Of a DNA stretch of 43,125 bases, positions 1 through 7,115 are shown piece after piece (the first letter of the stretch is position 1; each line of letters starts with the position of its first letter). The stretch comes from an uncultured Alphaproteobacteria bacterium (GTDB lineage Bacteria; Pseudomonadota; Alphaproteobacteria; UBA7879; UBA5542): the NCBI GenBank assembly GCA_903912365.1, contig CAIWGV010000016.1, positions 1 to 43,125 on the forward strand. The letters are read 5' to 3'. The notes beneath the pieces are model-generated. The model saw nothing but the letters and a program-made list of their open reading frames with translations, searched no databases and was not told the origin of the DNA. A program made the position numbers and the translations under genes.

Positions 1-57
1 CTTCTCTTCTTCCTTAATCTCTAGCGCTTTAGCTCGAAAATCTACTGAGTATGTCAT
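1..57 (-). CDS. IS630-like transposase, N-terminal fragment cut by the window edge
   Basis: Nineteen codons are visible, reading MTYSVDFRAKALEIKEEEK, and the frame is open to the window edge. The ATG at 57 is preceded by a GGGGGA ribosome binding site. The MTYS-x-x-FR-x-x-x-L opening resembles the start of IS630-family transposases, just before their helix-turn-helix. The outer inverted repeat of the element would lie within about positions 60-130, but I cannot define it without the other end. The catalytic DDE domain is outside the window, so it is unknown whether the element is intact. Confidence 0.45.
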   Translation of the reverse strand, partial: MTYSVDFRAKALEIKEEEK

Positions 58-273
58 CTGTCTTCCCCCTTAAATTAAATTATGGAAAGACTATACTCAT
101 TTTATCCGCCCTTGACTATAAAAAGAGCGGGGCACAAGGAATTTAATTTGGAGAATTCATCTTTTTGCCTTCCTCCTCCCCATGGCCAGAGAGGCCTTTT
201 GGATCGGTGCGATGGGTCTGCTGTGAGATAGAATTTGTAAGTTGGAAAAAGTTTGGAAGAGGGGGAAGTTCTT

Positions 274-305
274 ATACGCAATACGCAAACTCTAATCGAG
301 TTTGC
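274..305. repeat. Hairpin repeat, copy 1
   Basis: A 19-base segment (274-292) recurs at 474-492 with one mismatch, exactly 200 bases later. Here its last eight bases, GCAAACTC (285-292), are followed by a five-base loop and the perfect complement GAGTTTGC (298-305). There is no T-run after the stem, so it is not an intrinsic terminator. Confidence 0.6.
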
Positions 306-473
306 AGATTCCGCATAAATACGCGAGTTTCAGGGAGAAATTTGAAATGCAGATTTTGAGGGGAAAATGGGAGGAAAAATTCCTACAAACGAGCGGAAGG
401 CCCTCGGGGAGGAGGGGGTAAAAAATGAAGATTGAGAGAGGTGGAGAAAGTAGGATTGAAGCGTTTGTAAAAC

Positions 474-506
474 ATACGCAATATGCAAACTCGAAAATGA
501 GTGTGC
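474..506. repeat. Hairpin repeat, copy 2
   Basis: This is the second copy of the 19-base motif (474-492, one mismatch to copy 1). GCAAACTC (485-492) is followed by a six-base loop and GAGTGTGC (499-506), which restores the stem with one mismatched pair. The arms of the two copies differ while pairing is largely kept, which suggests the fold matters or that both derive from a palindromic element. Confidence 0.55.
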
Positions 507-666
507 AGTTTGAGAAAGGATCCTATAGAATTTTGGAAAAAAACCAACAAGATCTTTAGGAAAGTAATAACCAACTTTATGGGGAATTAGCACTCTATAA
601 AAGAGATTGCTAATTTTGGGGGGATTCGTTACAATTCCTTGAATATTAAGAAATTTAGAGGATTTC

Positions 667-1104
667 ATGAATTTAATGGTTGTGAAAGATATGTTTTTAA
701 CGATAAATGGAGAACCCTGGTTTTGTTGGAAAGATACTGCTAACTGCTACGGGAGCAGCCTAGAGTCTGATAAGGTAGAAAAGCTTTACGGGTTTCGGTC
801 ATCCGACAACTTTCTAAAAACAAATCTCGATGAAGATAGACATGTGATTGCAAGATTTGAGCAGGAAGATAAAAGGTCGTTCACATTGGTTTTCGGTTAT
901 TCTAACGTTTTTGACACAATAGGACTTAGGGATACCACCCCTGCCACCATTCTTTCTCTTGTCCTGGAGCATATTCAAAAAAATAAAAATTATTATGAAA
1001 AATTAGTAGAGGATTTTTTGAAAGATCCTCAAAACAAAGCCAGGTTGGAAAATAAAGAAATTCTCTTTGTGCCTGTCAGTGAAATTCCCAAGAAAAACTC
1101 CTGA
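667..1104 (+). CDS. Hypothetical protein, 145 aa
   Basis: I do not recognise this protein with confidence. The start at 667 is supported by AGAGGA at 657-662. The N-terminal segment (about residues 7-25, containing NGEPWFCWKD) faintly recalls the beginning of Bro-N/antirepressor domains of phage proteins, which typically carry GEPWFVAKD. The rest does not follow that family clearly. No signal peptide, membrane segment or repeat is visible, and the C-terminus is charged. It converges on the minus-strand gene ending at 1134. Its place between an IS fragment and a helicase-nuclease gene fits an accessory or phage-derived gene. Confidence 0.55.
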   Translation: MNLMVVKDMFLTINGEPWFCWKDTANCYGSSLESDKVEKLYGFRSSDNFLKTNLDEDRHVIARFEQEDKRSFTLVFGYSNVFDTIGLRDTTPATILSLVLEHIQKNKNYYEKLVEDFLKDPQNKARLENKEILFVPVSEIPKKNS

Positions 1105-1133
1105 GCCTCTACTGTTGGGCTTTGTTCTCACCG

Positions 1134-1493
1134 TTAATGCATCGGCTTAAGACCGTCTTGTCCCACAAAAATATCCAGAATATTGTCGAATTGATCTATC
1201 CGTTGCTGCCAATAGGGGTCCAATCTTTTTCTAGGAACAGAATCTGTAGTTTGACCTCCTATATCCTGCAAAAAAAAATCACCTTTCACATCAACAAAGC
1301 CTTTTTTTGTGTGCCCTACACAATCTTGATACAGTGGAGCTGACAAAGGGATGATCGTGCCATTTTCCAGTTCAGCTTCGGCTGAATATCTTGTCTCTCC
1401 ATTTTTCTGATACATTTTGGTAGTTATAATGACCGCTTTAGCTATGGCATTCTCATCCACAGTGTAATGTACAGCTACTTTTACTTCAGACAT
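1134..1493 (-). CDS. Hypothetical protein downstream of the helicase gene, 119 aa
   Basis: This protein is not recognised. The start at 1493 is chosen because AAGGGGGC lies just upstream; a further in-frame ATG at 1514 has no such site. The sequence is soluble, with many beta-type alternating segments (a YTVDENAIAKAVIITTK-like stretch near the start) and a Trp-containing C-terminus. It begins only 27 bases after the stop of the large helicase gene on the same strand, so the two are probably co-transcribed. It may be a partner, immunity or accessory protein of that enzyme, but this is only positional inference. Confidence 0.6.
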   Translation of the reverse strand: MSEVKVAVHYTVDENAIAKAVIITTKMYQKNGETRYSAEAELENGTIIPLSAPLYQDCVGHTKKGFVDVKGDFFLQDIGGQTTDSVPRKRLDPYWQQRIDQFDNILDIFVGQDGLKPMH

Positions 1494-1520
1494 TTTGCCC
1501 CCTTGAAATCTCATAAGCGT

Positions 1521-4451
1521 TCATCGTAACCAATCCCGCCAAGAAATCCAACCTTTGTTTTTATAAACGTGATCAGGGCTTGAAGGTATGTCTTTAGGCT
1601 TTTGATCGCTTTTTGCATAACTTTTCCATTCTCTTATAGTTTTTAATTTCAATCGATGAACGATTATTTTGGCTTCCTCATAAGGGAGAAAATTCCTCCT
1701 TATTCCTAGAAACTCATTCCAGGAACTCCAGCCCTGCTTTTCATAATATGAATTAGGACTGGAGGGCATATTAAGGGGCCTTTCTCCTCTTTTACACAAC
1801 TCACGCCATTCTTCAACACTCTTTAATTGTAGTTTATGTACAATCATTTTCGCTTCTTTATAAGGTACGAAGAATTTTTTGCTGCCACGACCCGAGGAAT
1901 ATCCTAACCAATCTGGCCAGCCAGCCCATCCTTTGTTTTGGTAGCACTCATTAGGAGCCGCAGGGATATCTTGGGGCCTTTTTCCGCTGCTTGCGTACGC
2001 TTGCCATTCTTTTGGATTCTTTAATTCCAACTTGTGAACATAAGCTCGAGCTTCGGAAAAATTCCTAAACTTTTTGTGGTGGGATGAGATGGATTCATTT
2101 CCTAAAAAATCTCCCCAATCAATCCATCCCTTACCTGCGTAAACTTTATCGACACTTGCAGGAATATCGGGAGGTAGTTTGCCACTTTTTGAAATCTCAT
2201 ACCATTCCTTAACTTTTTTTAGCTTTAGAGATCGCGCAAATATTCTGGCCTCTTCAAACGATCTATATTCTTTGTCTTGATCTGCTATTCGACCAGTTCC
2301 TAACCAGTCACCCCACTTTTTCCAGCCTTTACCTTTGTAAGTATAATCAGGCTTTGAAGGAATATTTTGAGGGAGCATTCCTTTTTTTACATACACTTTC
2401 CACTCATTTTGACTTTTTAAACCTGATTTTCGAGCCCATTCCCGAGCTTCTTCAAAAGAAACCCAATCGATTGGGGTTTTATCTAAAACCTGCAGTACAA
2501 GCTTTTCTTTCCACTCCTCATTAGTAAATCCTTCCCAAGTTATAATCCATGAATCCATATCAAAGCTGATATGATTGGAGCCTAAGATTCGTTTTCCGCG
2601 TTTTTCTCTCAGGGCATTTATTTCTGCAACCAATCGTTCGTCTTGGCTGCTAAGAGCTCTTACAACATTTATAAGGGTACGAAACGTGCTTTTGTCGATA
2701 AATTCCTCAACATCAACATTTTCTTGGTGGTATAGAGGAATTACGATGTAGCCACATTTTTTCTTGTTTTTCTTATCCGTGCGCAGAGCACGTCCAGCTG
2801 CTTGAACAATCTCTATAACGGAGCTTTTAGGATCACAAAAATAGACAGCGTCAATCGCAGGCACATCTATCCCCTCAGTTAAGCATTTTGAGTTAGTCAT
2901 AATTGCCTTGTTGGGTTTTTGGATACTTGAAAATTCCTTGAGCTTCAAAGAACGCGTATTAGTACTTTCCTCGCCATTAACATGGAAAGACCTCACGTCA
3001 GAATAAATCTCGTTATGTCTCTTTTGAAAAGCTTGAGCTTTTTTTACAGAAGAGTGAAAAGTTATTGCATGAGAGGAGTCATGCTTTTCCATAAAACTAT
3101 GAAGGGCATGATTATCTGCAATCTCATCAAGAGTTTCGTTTTCTGAAACATAAGGTCGATCCTGGATTGATTTCGCCAGCTTTTCAGTTGCGCCAACTAC
3201 AACGATCTTGTAATCAACCAGAATTCCTTGATCTATGGCTTCTTTAAAGGTCATTCTGTGGAATTCAGGTCCAAAGGTTTTAGGATCGCTCATATCATAA
3301 AGAGGGCGCTCTTCCTTTTCGGCTTTTTCTTTAATCCAGGCAGAAAAAACTCGAGGGGTTGCGGTCATATAGAGTCTTTTTCTGATAGGGATATCATGGT
3401 GAATGAGGGTGAAGCTGCTTTTTCTCCCTCCTGCAGTTTTATGAGCTTCATCACAGATAGCAAGATCAAATATAAAATCCGAATCTTTTACTGCCTCCTG
3501 AACCTCTTTCAAACTTTGGTAAGTAGCAAAGATTATGGTTTTCTTATTTTGTGTCAGAAATGTTTTGATTTTTTGAGGGTCTGTTGTGACAGGACCTCCT
3601 ATCTCACAAAGATGAGTCTTAATCCGATCTGATGATTTGGAATCACTATCAATATCTTTTTCTGAACAAACACATATGTAAGGAACGTATGATTCTCTAT
3701 TCGAATTCCATTCATTTTTGGTTTGTCTTAATAAGGCTAGAGAAGGAAACAGAACCAAGGTATGTGATGGATTTAGTTTCTCATGAGTCCACAAAGAGAT
3801 TAGAGTCTTTCCTGTTCCGCAAGGCAGAATAAGCTGTCCCCGATCATTTCTTTGAAAGGCGTTTATGGTTTTTTCTATAGCTATCTCTTGATGAGGTTTT
3901 GGAGTTTTCTTCTGAATTGATTGGGAAGGAGTCCTTGCTAACCCATTCTGTATCACTGTAAAGATTTCTTCAGAGAAACCATCGGGGTCACTCACAGAAA
4001 TTACTGTAAGATTCTCTTTGTACATTTTCTCAGCATGTGCACTGATTTTTGAGGCATTTGTAAATATAATGAAATGATCCGCTTTCTTTCCTGCAGCAAA
4101 AAGATGAGAAAGCTTATCAGGTTCTCCCCAACAAAGTCTTCTCGTTTGGTCTGCGATAAATTTACATTGAACCATAGTCCAGGTTCCGTCTTGATTTTCT
4201 AGAACTAGATCTACTCCATGGTCTATCGTACTCAATCGCAGTTGTTGTCTTATGGAAAAAGGAACGTCACCAAATAAATAAACGTTTTTATAATCGTCTT
4301 TGACAGAGGGGCCGTAAAGGAAGTAAGCTTTGCAGAATTGTTCAAATAGTTTTCCAGATGAGGAGTGGGAGCAAAGTGCCGCATAAAGTGAAGGCCAATC
4401 GTAGTGATCTCTTAGAATTCTTGGAAGATCAATTTGAAGTAAATTTTCCAC
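1521..4451 (-). CDS. Mrr-like nuclease domain + SF2 helicase + five C-terminal repeats, 976 aa
   Basis: Residues ~30-165 look like a PD-(D/E)XK nuclease of the Mrr type: E37 in an FEQFCKAYF helix, D81 in HGVDLVLE, then Q95-C96-K97. Residues ~185-570 are a superfamily 2 helicase with Walker A CGTGKT (211-216), DEAH (334-337), TATP (363-366), TEGIDVP (525-531) and QAAGRALR (550-557). Residues 663-976 are five repeats of about 56-66 residues, each with EEA or a variant, then LK...EW, a P-x-x-(I/M)P segment, and a GW-x-x-W-x-(D/E)-(W/F)-L ending. They resemble the repeat units reported in some phage integrases. Combined nuclease and helicase domains are typical of DNA-restriction or defence enzymes; no methyltransferase domain is present. 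The start is GTG, since no in-frame ATG lies near. It is followed by a 119-residue gene and lies beside tRNA-Thr. Confidence 0.85.
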   Translation of the reverse strand: MENLLQIDLPRILRDHYDWPSLYAALCSHSSSGKLFEQFCKAYFLYGPSVKDDYKNVYLFGDVPFSIRQQLRLSTIDHGVDLVLENQDGTWTMVQCKFIADQTRRLCWGEPDKLSHLFAAGKKADHFIIFTNASKISAHAEKMYKENLTVISVSDPDGFSEEIFTVIQNGLARTPSQSIQKKTPKPHQEIAIEKTINAFQRNDRGQLILPCGTGKTLISLWTHEKLNPSHTLVLFPSLALLRQTKNEWNSNRESYVPYICVCSEKDIDSDSKSSDRIKTHLCEIGGPVTTDPQKIKTFLTQNKKTIIFATYQSLKEVQEAVKDSDFIFDLAICDEAHKTAGGRKSSFTLIHHDIPIRKRLYMTATPRVFSAWIKEKAEKEERPLYDMSDPKTFGPEFHRMTFKEAIDQGILVDYKIVVVGATEKLAKSIQDRPYVSENETLDEIADNHALHSFMEKHDSSHAITFHSSVKKAQAFQKRHNEIYSDVRSFHVNGEESTNTRSLKLKEFSSIQKPNKAIMTNSKCLTEGIDVPAIDAVYFCDPKSSVIEIVQAAGRALRTDKKNKKKCGYIVIPLYHQENVDVEEFIDKSTFRTLINVVRALSSQDERLVAEINALREKRGKRILGSNHISFDMDSWIITWEGFTNEEWKEKLVLQVLDKTPIDWVSFEEAREWARKSGLKSQNEWKVYVKKGMLPQNIPSKPDYTYKGKGWKKWGDWLGTGRIADQDKEYRSFEEARIFARSLKLKKVKEWYEISKSGKLPPDIPASVDKVYAGKGWIDWGDFLGNESISSHHKKFRNFSEARAYVHKLELKNPKEWQAYASSGKRPQDIPAAPNECYQNKGWAGWPDWLGYSSGRGSKKFFVPYKEAKMIVHKLQLKSVEEWRELCKRGERPLNMPSSPNSYYEKQGWSSWNEFLGIRRNFLPYEEAKIIVHRLKLKTIREWKSYAKSDQKPKDIPSSPDHVYKNKGWISWRDWLR

Positions 4452-4525
4452 CTCACACCATTTTTTTAATCTTCTAATCCCCCCAAAAGTAGCACCAGGG
4501 TAGCACGGAGAAAATTTCAGAAAAT

Positions 4526-4544
4526 TTAAAAACCGGGAAACCCG
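4526..4544 (-). terminator. Putative terminator of tRNA-Thr
   Basis: On the minus strand, 10 bases after the tRNA CCA end, a short GC hairpin (CGGG, loop TTT, CCCG) is followed by GTTTTT. The stem is only four pairs, so the call is moderate. Confidence 0.5.
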
Positions 4545-4553
4545 CTTAAAACC

Positions 4554-4629
4554 TGGTGCCGGATGACGGACTCGAACCGCCGACCCTCTGATTACAAATC
4601 AGTAGCTCTACCAGCTGAGCTAATCCGGC
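4554..4629 (-). tRNA. tRNA-Thr (anticodon TGT)
   Basis: The minus strand gives a full cloverleaf: acceptor GCCGGAT pairs with ATCCGGC, D-arm GCTC/GAGC, anticodon loop TTTGTAA with anticodon TGT, T-arm with TTCGAGT loop, and an encoded CCA. The anticodon stem has a mismatched A27-A43 closing pair. Its 3' end faces the accessory genes at 1-4450, a common arrangement for islands integrated at tRNA genes. Confidence 0.95.
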
Positions 4630-4644
4630 ATAAGGATGGTTCTA

Positions 4645-4673
4645 TGTATACCTTTTTTCCGGGGCCTCGCCAA
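4645..4673 (-). promoter_or_regulatory. Promoter of tRNA-Thr
   Basis: On the minus strand, TTGGCG (4668-4673) and TATACA (4645-4650) are separated by exactly 17 bases. They place the transcription start about 8-10 bases before the mature tRNA 5' end at 4629. Confidence 0.65.
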
Positions 4674-4772
4674 GAGGGTTGTTAAATTTTTTATAAAAAA
4701 TATCTAATTCTTCTGAAAAACCATCAAAAAATAGAAAATAAAAAAATATTTTAAGTTATTGAAAAGTAAATG

Positions 4773-4778
4773 TATAAT
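4773..4778 (+). promoter_or_regulatory. -10 box of the patatin gene
   Basis: A consensus TATAAT lies in an AT-rich tract 38 bases before the preferred TTG start at 4816. The -35 region at 4750-4755 (TTTAAG) is a poor match. The position supports initiation at 4816, because an earlier start at 4759 would lie upstream of this box. Confidence 0.5.
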
Positions 4779-4815
4779 ATTAAATAAAATACAAAAATAT
4801 TTTAGGGAGGTTAGT

Positions 4816-6417
4816 TTGAATAAAAAAGAAGACAATATAGAAATTCATATTCACAATATTATAAAAAAATTAATAATCCCTTTCGTGGCTGTAACCATAT
4901 TATGGGGGTTTTTTTCTTTTTCCTCTTCTGACGAAATTATGCTAGCGCCCCCAAGGACAGCTGCTGCGGTGTCCGCTAATCCGGCTCATGTTTTAAGAGG
5001 GCTTGAGAAAGACGCTCCTGGGTCACCGCTCTCTCGCCAAGGTTCCTTGCTTCCTGGAGAGGCAGATCTTTCTCCGCCCGGGGTAAAGGCTGCCGTTAGA
5101 AATTTATCTGCTTCCTTTTCAAAGGCAAAGGCAAAGAGAGTTCTCCCTAATAAGCCTCCAAGGGCATCTTCCACTTCTCCCGGAGATTCTCCTCCTCGCG
5201 ATCAAAGGGGGTCTGCCGCATCAGATGATCCTTCTTTGAGACTCTTGTCCTCTTCTACAACAAGTACCGATAAGTCAGGCAGTTATACGGATATACCTCG
5301 ACGGAGTGGAGGGGCTTCCCGAGACAGTGAGGGGGCCAGTTCCTATGAGGACCCCAGTGCAAAGGAAGCGAGAGATGTGATCGACCCCGTGTTTGTCTGC
5401 TCTCTGTATGGGGGAGGGTATAGGGGCCAATTACAGTTTAATTTTTTTCAACAGTTTAATCAGCAATATGGCATAGATCTTCGGGAACGAGGGACAGTTT
5501 TTGCGGGGACTTCTGTGGGGGGATTTAACATTTTAAGTTTCCTTGCCCAGGGGTCTACCCCAAATACCTATAAATATTCATGGGCTGATGTTGAGGATGC
5601 CTACAAAAGAAATGGAGATATCATATTCAAGCGTTCGTGGTGGCAGACACATAAACCTTTGAAAGGGATCCTTTCCACCATTTATCAGAACAAGCATTTG
5701 TTGGGGGTATTAAAAAGCACTTTTGAAGAGACTAAGTTCAGTGAGATTGGACGGAAAGATCAATTCCTTGTGATTCCTGCCCGGGATATGAGGAGATCAA
5801 AATCTGTCTATTATTTCAAGTCCACGCTTGCTCGACAGAATGTAACGGATGACTATCTTGCGTGGCAGGTAGGAGCGGCCACCACAGCGGCTCCCGTTTA
5901 TTTTGGAGATGTTGAAATTAAATCTCTTACGGGGGAGAGAAGGGTTATGCGAGATGGAGGGACTTTTAAAAATAATCCGGTTTATAGGGGATATTTGGAG
6001 GCAAAAATTGCCTTAGGCGTTCCTGATAAAGATTTGGTAGTTGCTTCCCTTGGCACGGGAATTCCCCACACGTTTATTCCTGCCGCAGCGGCTCAAGGGC
6101 AAGGGCTTATGCATATTGGGGTGCGGGGTCTTTTTAATACCTCTCTCCACTCTTCAGATGAGGACTCAGAAGATACAATGCGGCAAACAGCAGAGGGGTT
6201 CGGATTTCCCTATCACTCCTTTAATCCCCTTCTTTTGCTGGAGAGAACTCGACTGGATTTGCATGATGAAGATCAACAAGAATATTTAAAGAGGGAGGCC
6301 TTGAGGCTTTTTGAGGATGGTCGGACGGATAAGATGGCAGAAGATCTTCGTCGGGGTGAAAGAAGTAAAAAAGGCGTTATTGACGTGGTGTATAAAAACC
6401 GTCGAAAAAACGATTAA
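4816..6417 (+). CDS. Exported patatin-like phospholipase with a long disordered linker
   Basis: Patatins are lipid acyl hydrolases with a Ser-Asp dyad. The diagnostic blocks are present in order: glycine-rich GGGYRG at ~199-204, nucleophile elbow GTSVG with Ser233, and DGG with Asp380 followed by NNP. I choose the TTG at 4816 (533 aa) because AGGGAGG sits five bases upstream. An in-frame TTG at 4759 lies before the -10 box. Residues ~19-35 are a hydrophobic segment (signal anchor or signal peptide). Residues ~41-186 are a low-complexity Ser/Pro/Arg/Gly-rich region with no predicted fold, unusual for bacterial patatins. In intracellular bacteria such enzymes often act on host or phagosome membranes, so a secreted effector is a reasonable inference. 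No specific secretion signal is identified. Confidence 0.88.
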   Translation: MNKKEDNIEIHIHNIIKKLIIPFVAVTILWGFFSFSSSDEIMLAPPRTAAAVSANPAHVLRGLEKDAPGSPLSRQGSLLPGEADLSPPGVKAAVRNLSASFSKAKAKRVLPNKPPRASSTSPGDSPPRDQRGSAASDDPSLRLLSSSTTSTDKSGSYTDIPRRSGGASRDSEGASSYEDPSAKEARDVIDPVFVCSLYGGGYRGQLQFNFFQQFNQQYGIDLRERGTVFAGTSVGGFNILSFLAQGSTPNTYKYSWADVEDAYKRNGDIIFKRSWWQTHKPLKGILSTIYQNKHLLGVLKSTFEETKFSEIGRKDQFLVIPARDMRRSKSVYYFKSTLARQNVTDDYLAWQVGAATTAAPVYFGDVEIKSLTGERRVMRDGGTFKNNPVYRGYLEAKIALGVPDKDLVVASLGTGIPHTFIPAAAAQGQGLMHIGVRGLFNTSLHSSDEDSEDTMRQTAEGFGFPYHSFNPLLLLERTRLDLHDEDQQEYLKREALRLFEDGRTDKMAEDLRRGERSKKGVIDVVYKNRRKND

Positions 6418-6485
6418 TATCATCTGGTAATTGACAGAATGCGAGGGCCCGTGTAAGTCTATATCCTGAATCAAAAGGATAGATC

Positions 6486-6938
6486 ATGAAACAGATTGCC
6501 TGCCTCCTCTTTTTTGCCATCCTGGGCTTGTTAAGTGCCTGCACTCCTACGTTGAGCACGCACGGTAATTTCGTGGAGCCTCAGATGATGGAAAAAATAG
6601 TTCCCGGCAAAACTACAAAAGGGGAGGTGCGCCTTGCCCTTGGGCCTCCGTCTACAGAGGGATTCCTGGCAGGAAATGAGTGGTATTATATCGGAGAGCA
6701 TATGGAAACCGTATCCTTTCTAGATCCAAAAGTTACTGCCTACCGTCTTTACGTCATAGACTTTGATGAGAAGGGTTATGTGAAATCCGTTAAAACCTCG
6801 GATCAGAAAACCCATAAAATTGAACCCATAAAGAGAAAAACTCCAACCTATGGGCGAGATCCTTCTGTAATTGCAGAGTTCCTTGGAAATATCGGGCGCT
6901 ATGAAGAGCCCCAGGATAGCCGCAGGCGGAAAGGATAG
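6486..6938 (+). CDS. bamE: Outer-membrane assembly lipoprotein BamE (SmpA/OmlA family)
   Basis: This is a small lipoprotein of the beta-barrel assembly machinery that stabilises the BamA-BamD complex at the inner face of the outer membrane. The signal peptide ends in a lipobox LSAC with the lipidated Cys19. The family signature follows: an I-x-PGKTTKGEVRLALGPPS segment at ~38-56, then aromatic strand residues (NEWYYIG). The ribosome binding site is AAGGAT upstream of the ATG. At 150 residues it matches the family size, with a charged C-terminal tail. It is transcribed alone, downstream of the patatin gene. Confidence 0.88.
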   Translation: MKQIACLLFFAILGLLSACTPTLSTHGNFVEPQMMEKIVPGKTTKGEVRLALGPPSTEGFLAGNEWYYIGEHMETVSFLDPKVTAYRLYVIDFDEKGYVKSVKTSDQKTHKIEPIKRKTPTYGRDPSVIAEFLGNIGRYEEPQDSRRRKG

Positions 6939-6967
6939 TCCCAACTCCATAAAACACCTATTACTTT

Positions 6968-6990
6968 GTGAAACTTGACCTTTGTTTCAC
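6968..6990. repeat. Inverted repeat between bamE and alr
   Basis: GTGAAAC (6968-6974) and GTTTCAC (6984-6990) form a perfect seven-base inverted repeat with a nine-base spacer. There is no T-run, so an operator or a weak 3' stem for bamE are both possible. Confidence 0.35.
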
Positions 6991-7057
6991 TCGTACTACA
7001 AGTTTTCTGGAGCGGGTGTTTGACCCTTGTGCATAGGAGACACTCCCTTCTTTCCTG

Positions 7058-7086
7058 TAGCCATTTTAAATCTGTCTCGTTATACT
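7058..7086 (+). promoter_or_regulatory. Candidate promoter of the alr-mlaEF-radA-cvpA operon
   Basis: TATACT at 7081-7086 is a good -10 box. TAGCCA at 7058-7063 matches four of six -35 bases with a 17-base spacer. The predicted start near 7093 leaves a leader of about 20 bases before alr. Confidence 0.45.
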
Positions 7087-7115
7087 AAGGGCGAGAGTGA
7101 CGAGCGCCAGAGACC

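Larger units (their letters stand above)
58..666. other. 609-base non-coding stretch with a duplicated hairpin motif
   Basis: I find no convincing gene here. Open frames on either strand encode Phe/Ser/Pro-rich sequences without recognisable motifs or good ribosome binding sites. The stretch holds two copies of an inverted-repeat motif, near 274-306 and 474-506, described separately. The left part probably contains the terminal end of the IS630-like element. A TATAAA at 596-601 could be a -10 box for the gene at 667, but no matching -35 is seen. Confidence 0.6.

Noticed and set aside
330-668. A 112-codon minus-strand frame in the left non-coding stretch
   Set aside because: It has a Phe/Ser/Pro-rich composition with no motif and no ribosome binding site, and it overlaps the duplicated hairpins.
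6431-6465. TTGACA upstream of bamE as a promoter
   Set aside because: The -35 is perfect, but the only good -10-like TATATC lies 23 bases away and the 17-base position is a poor match.
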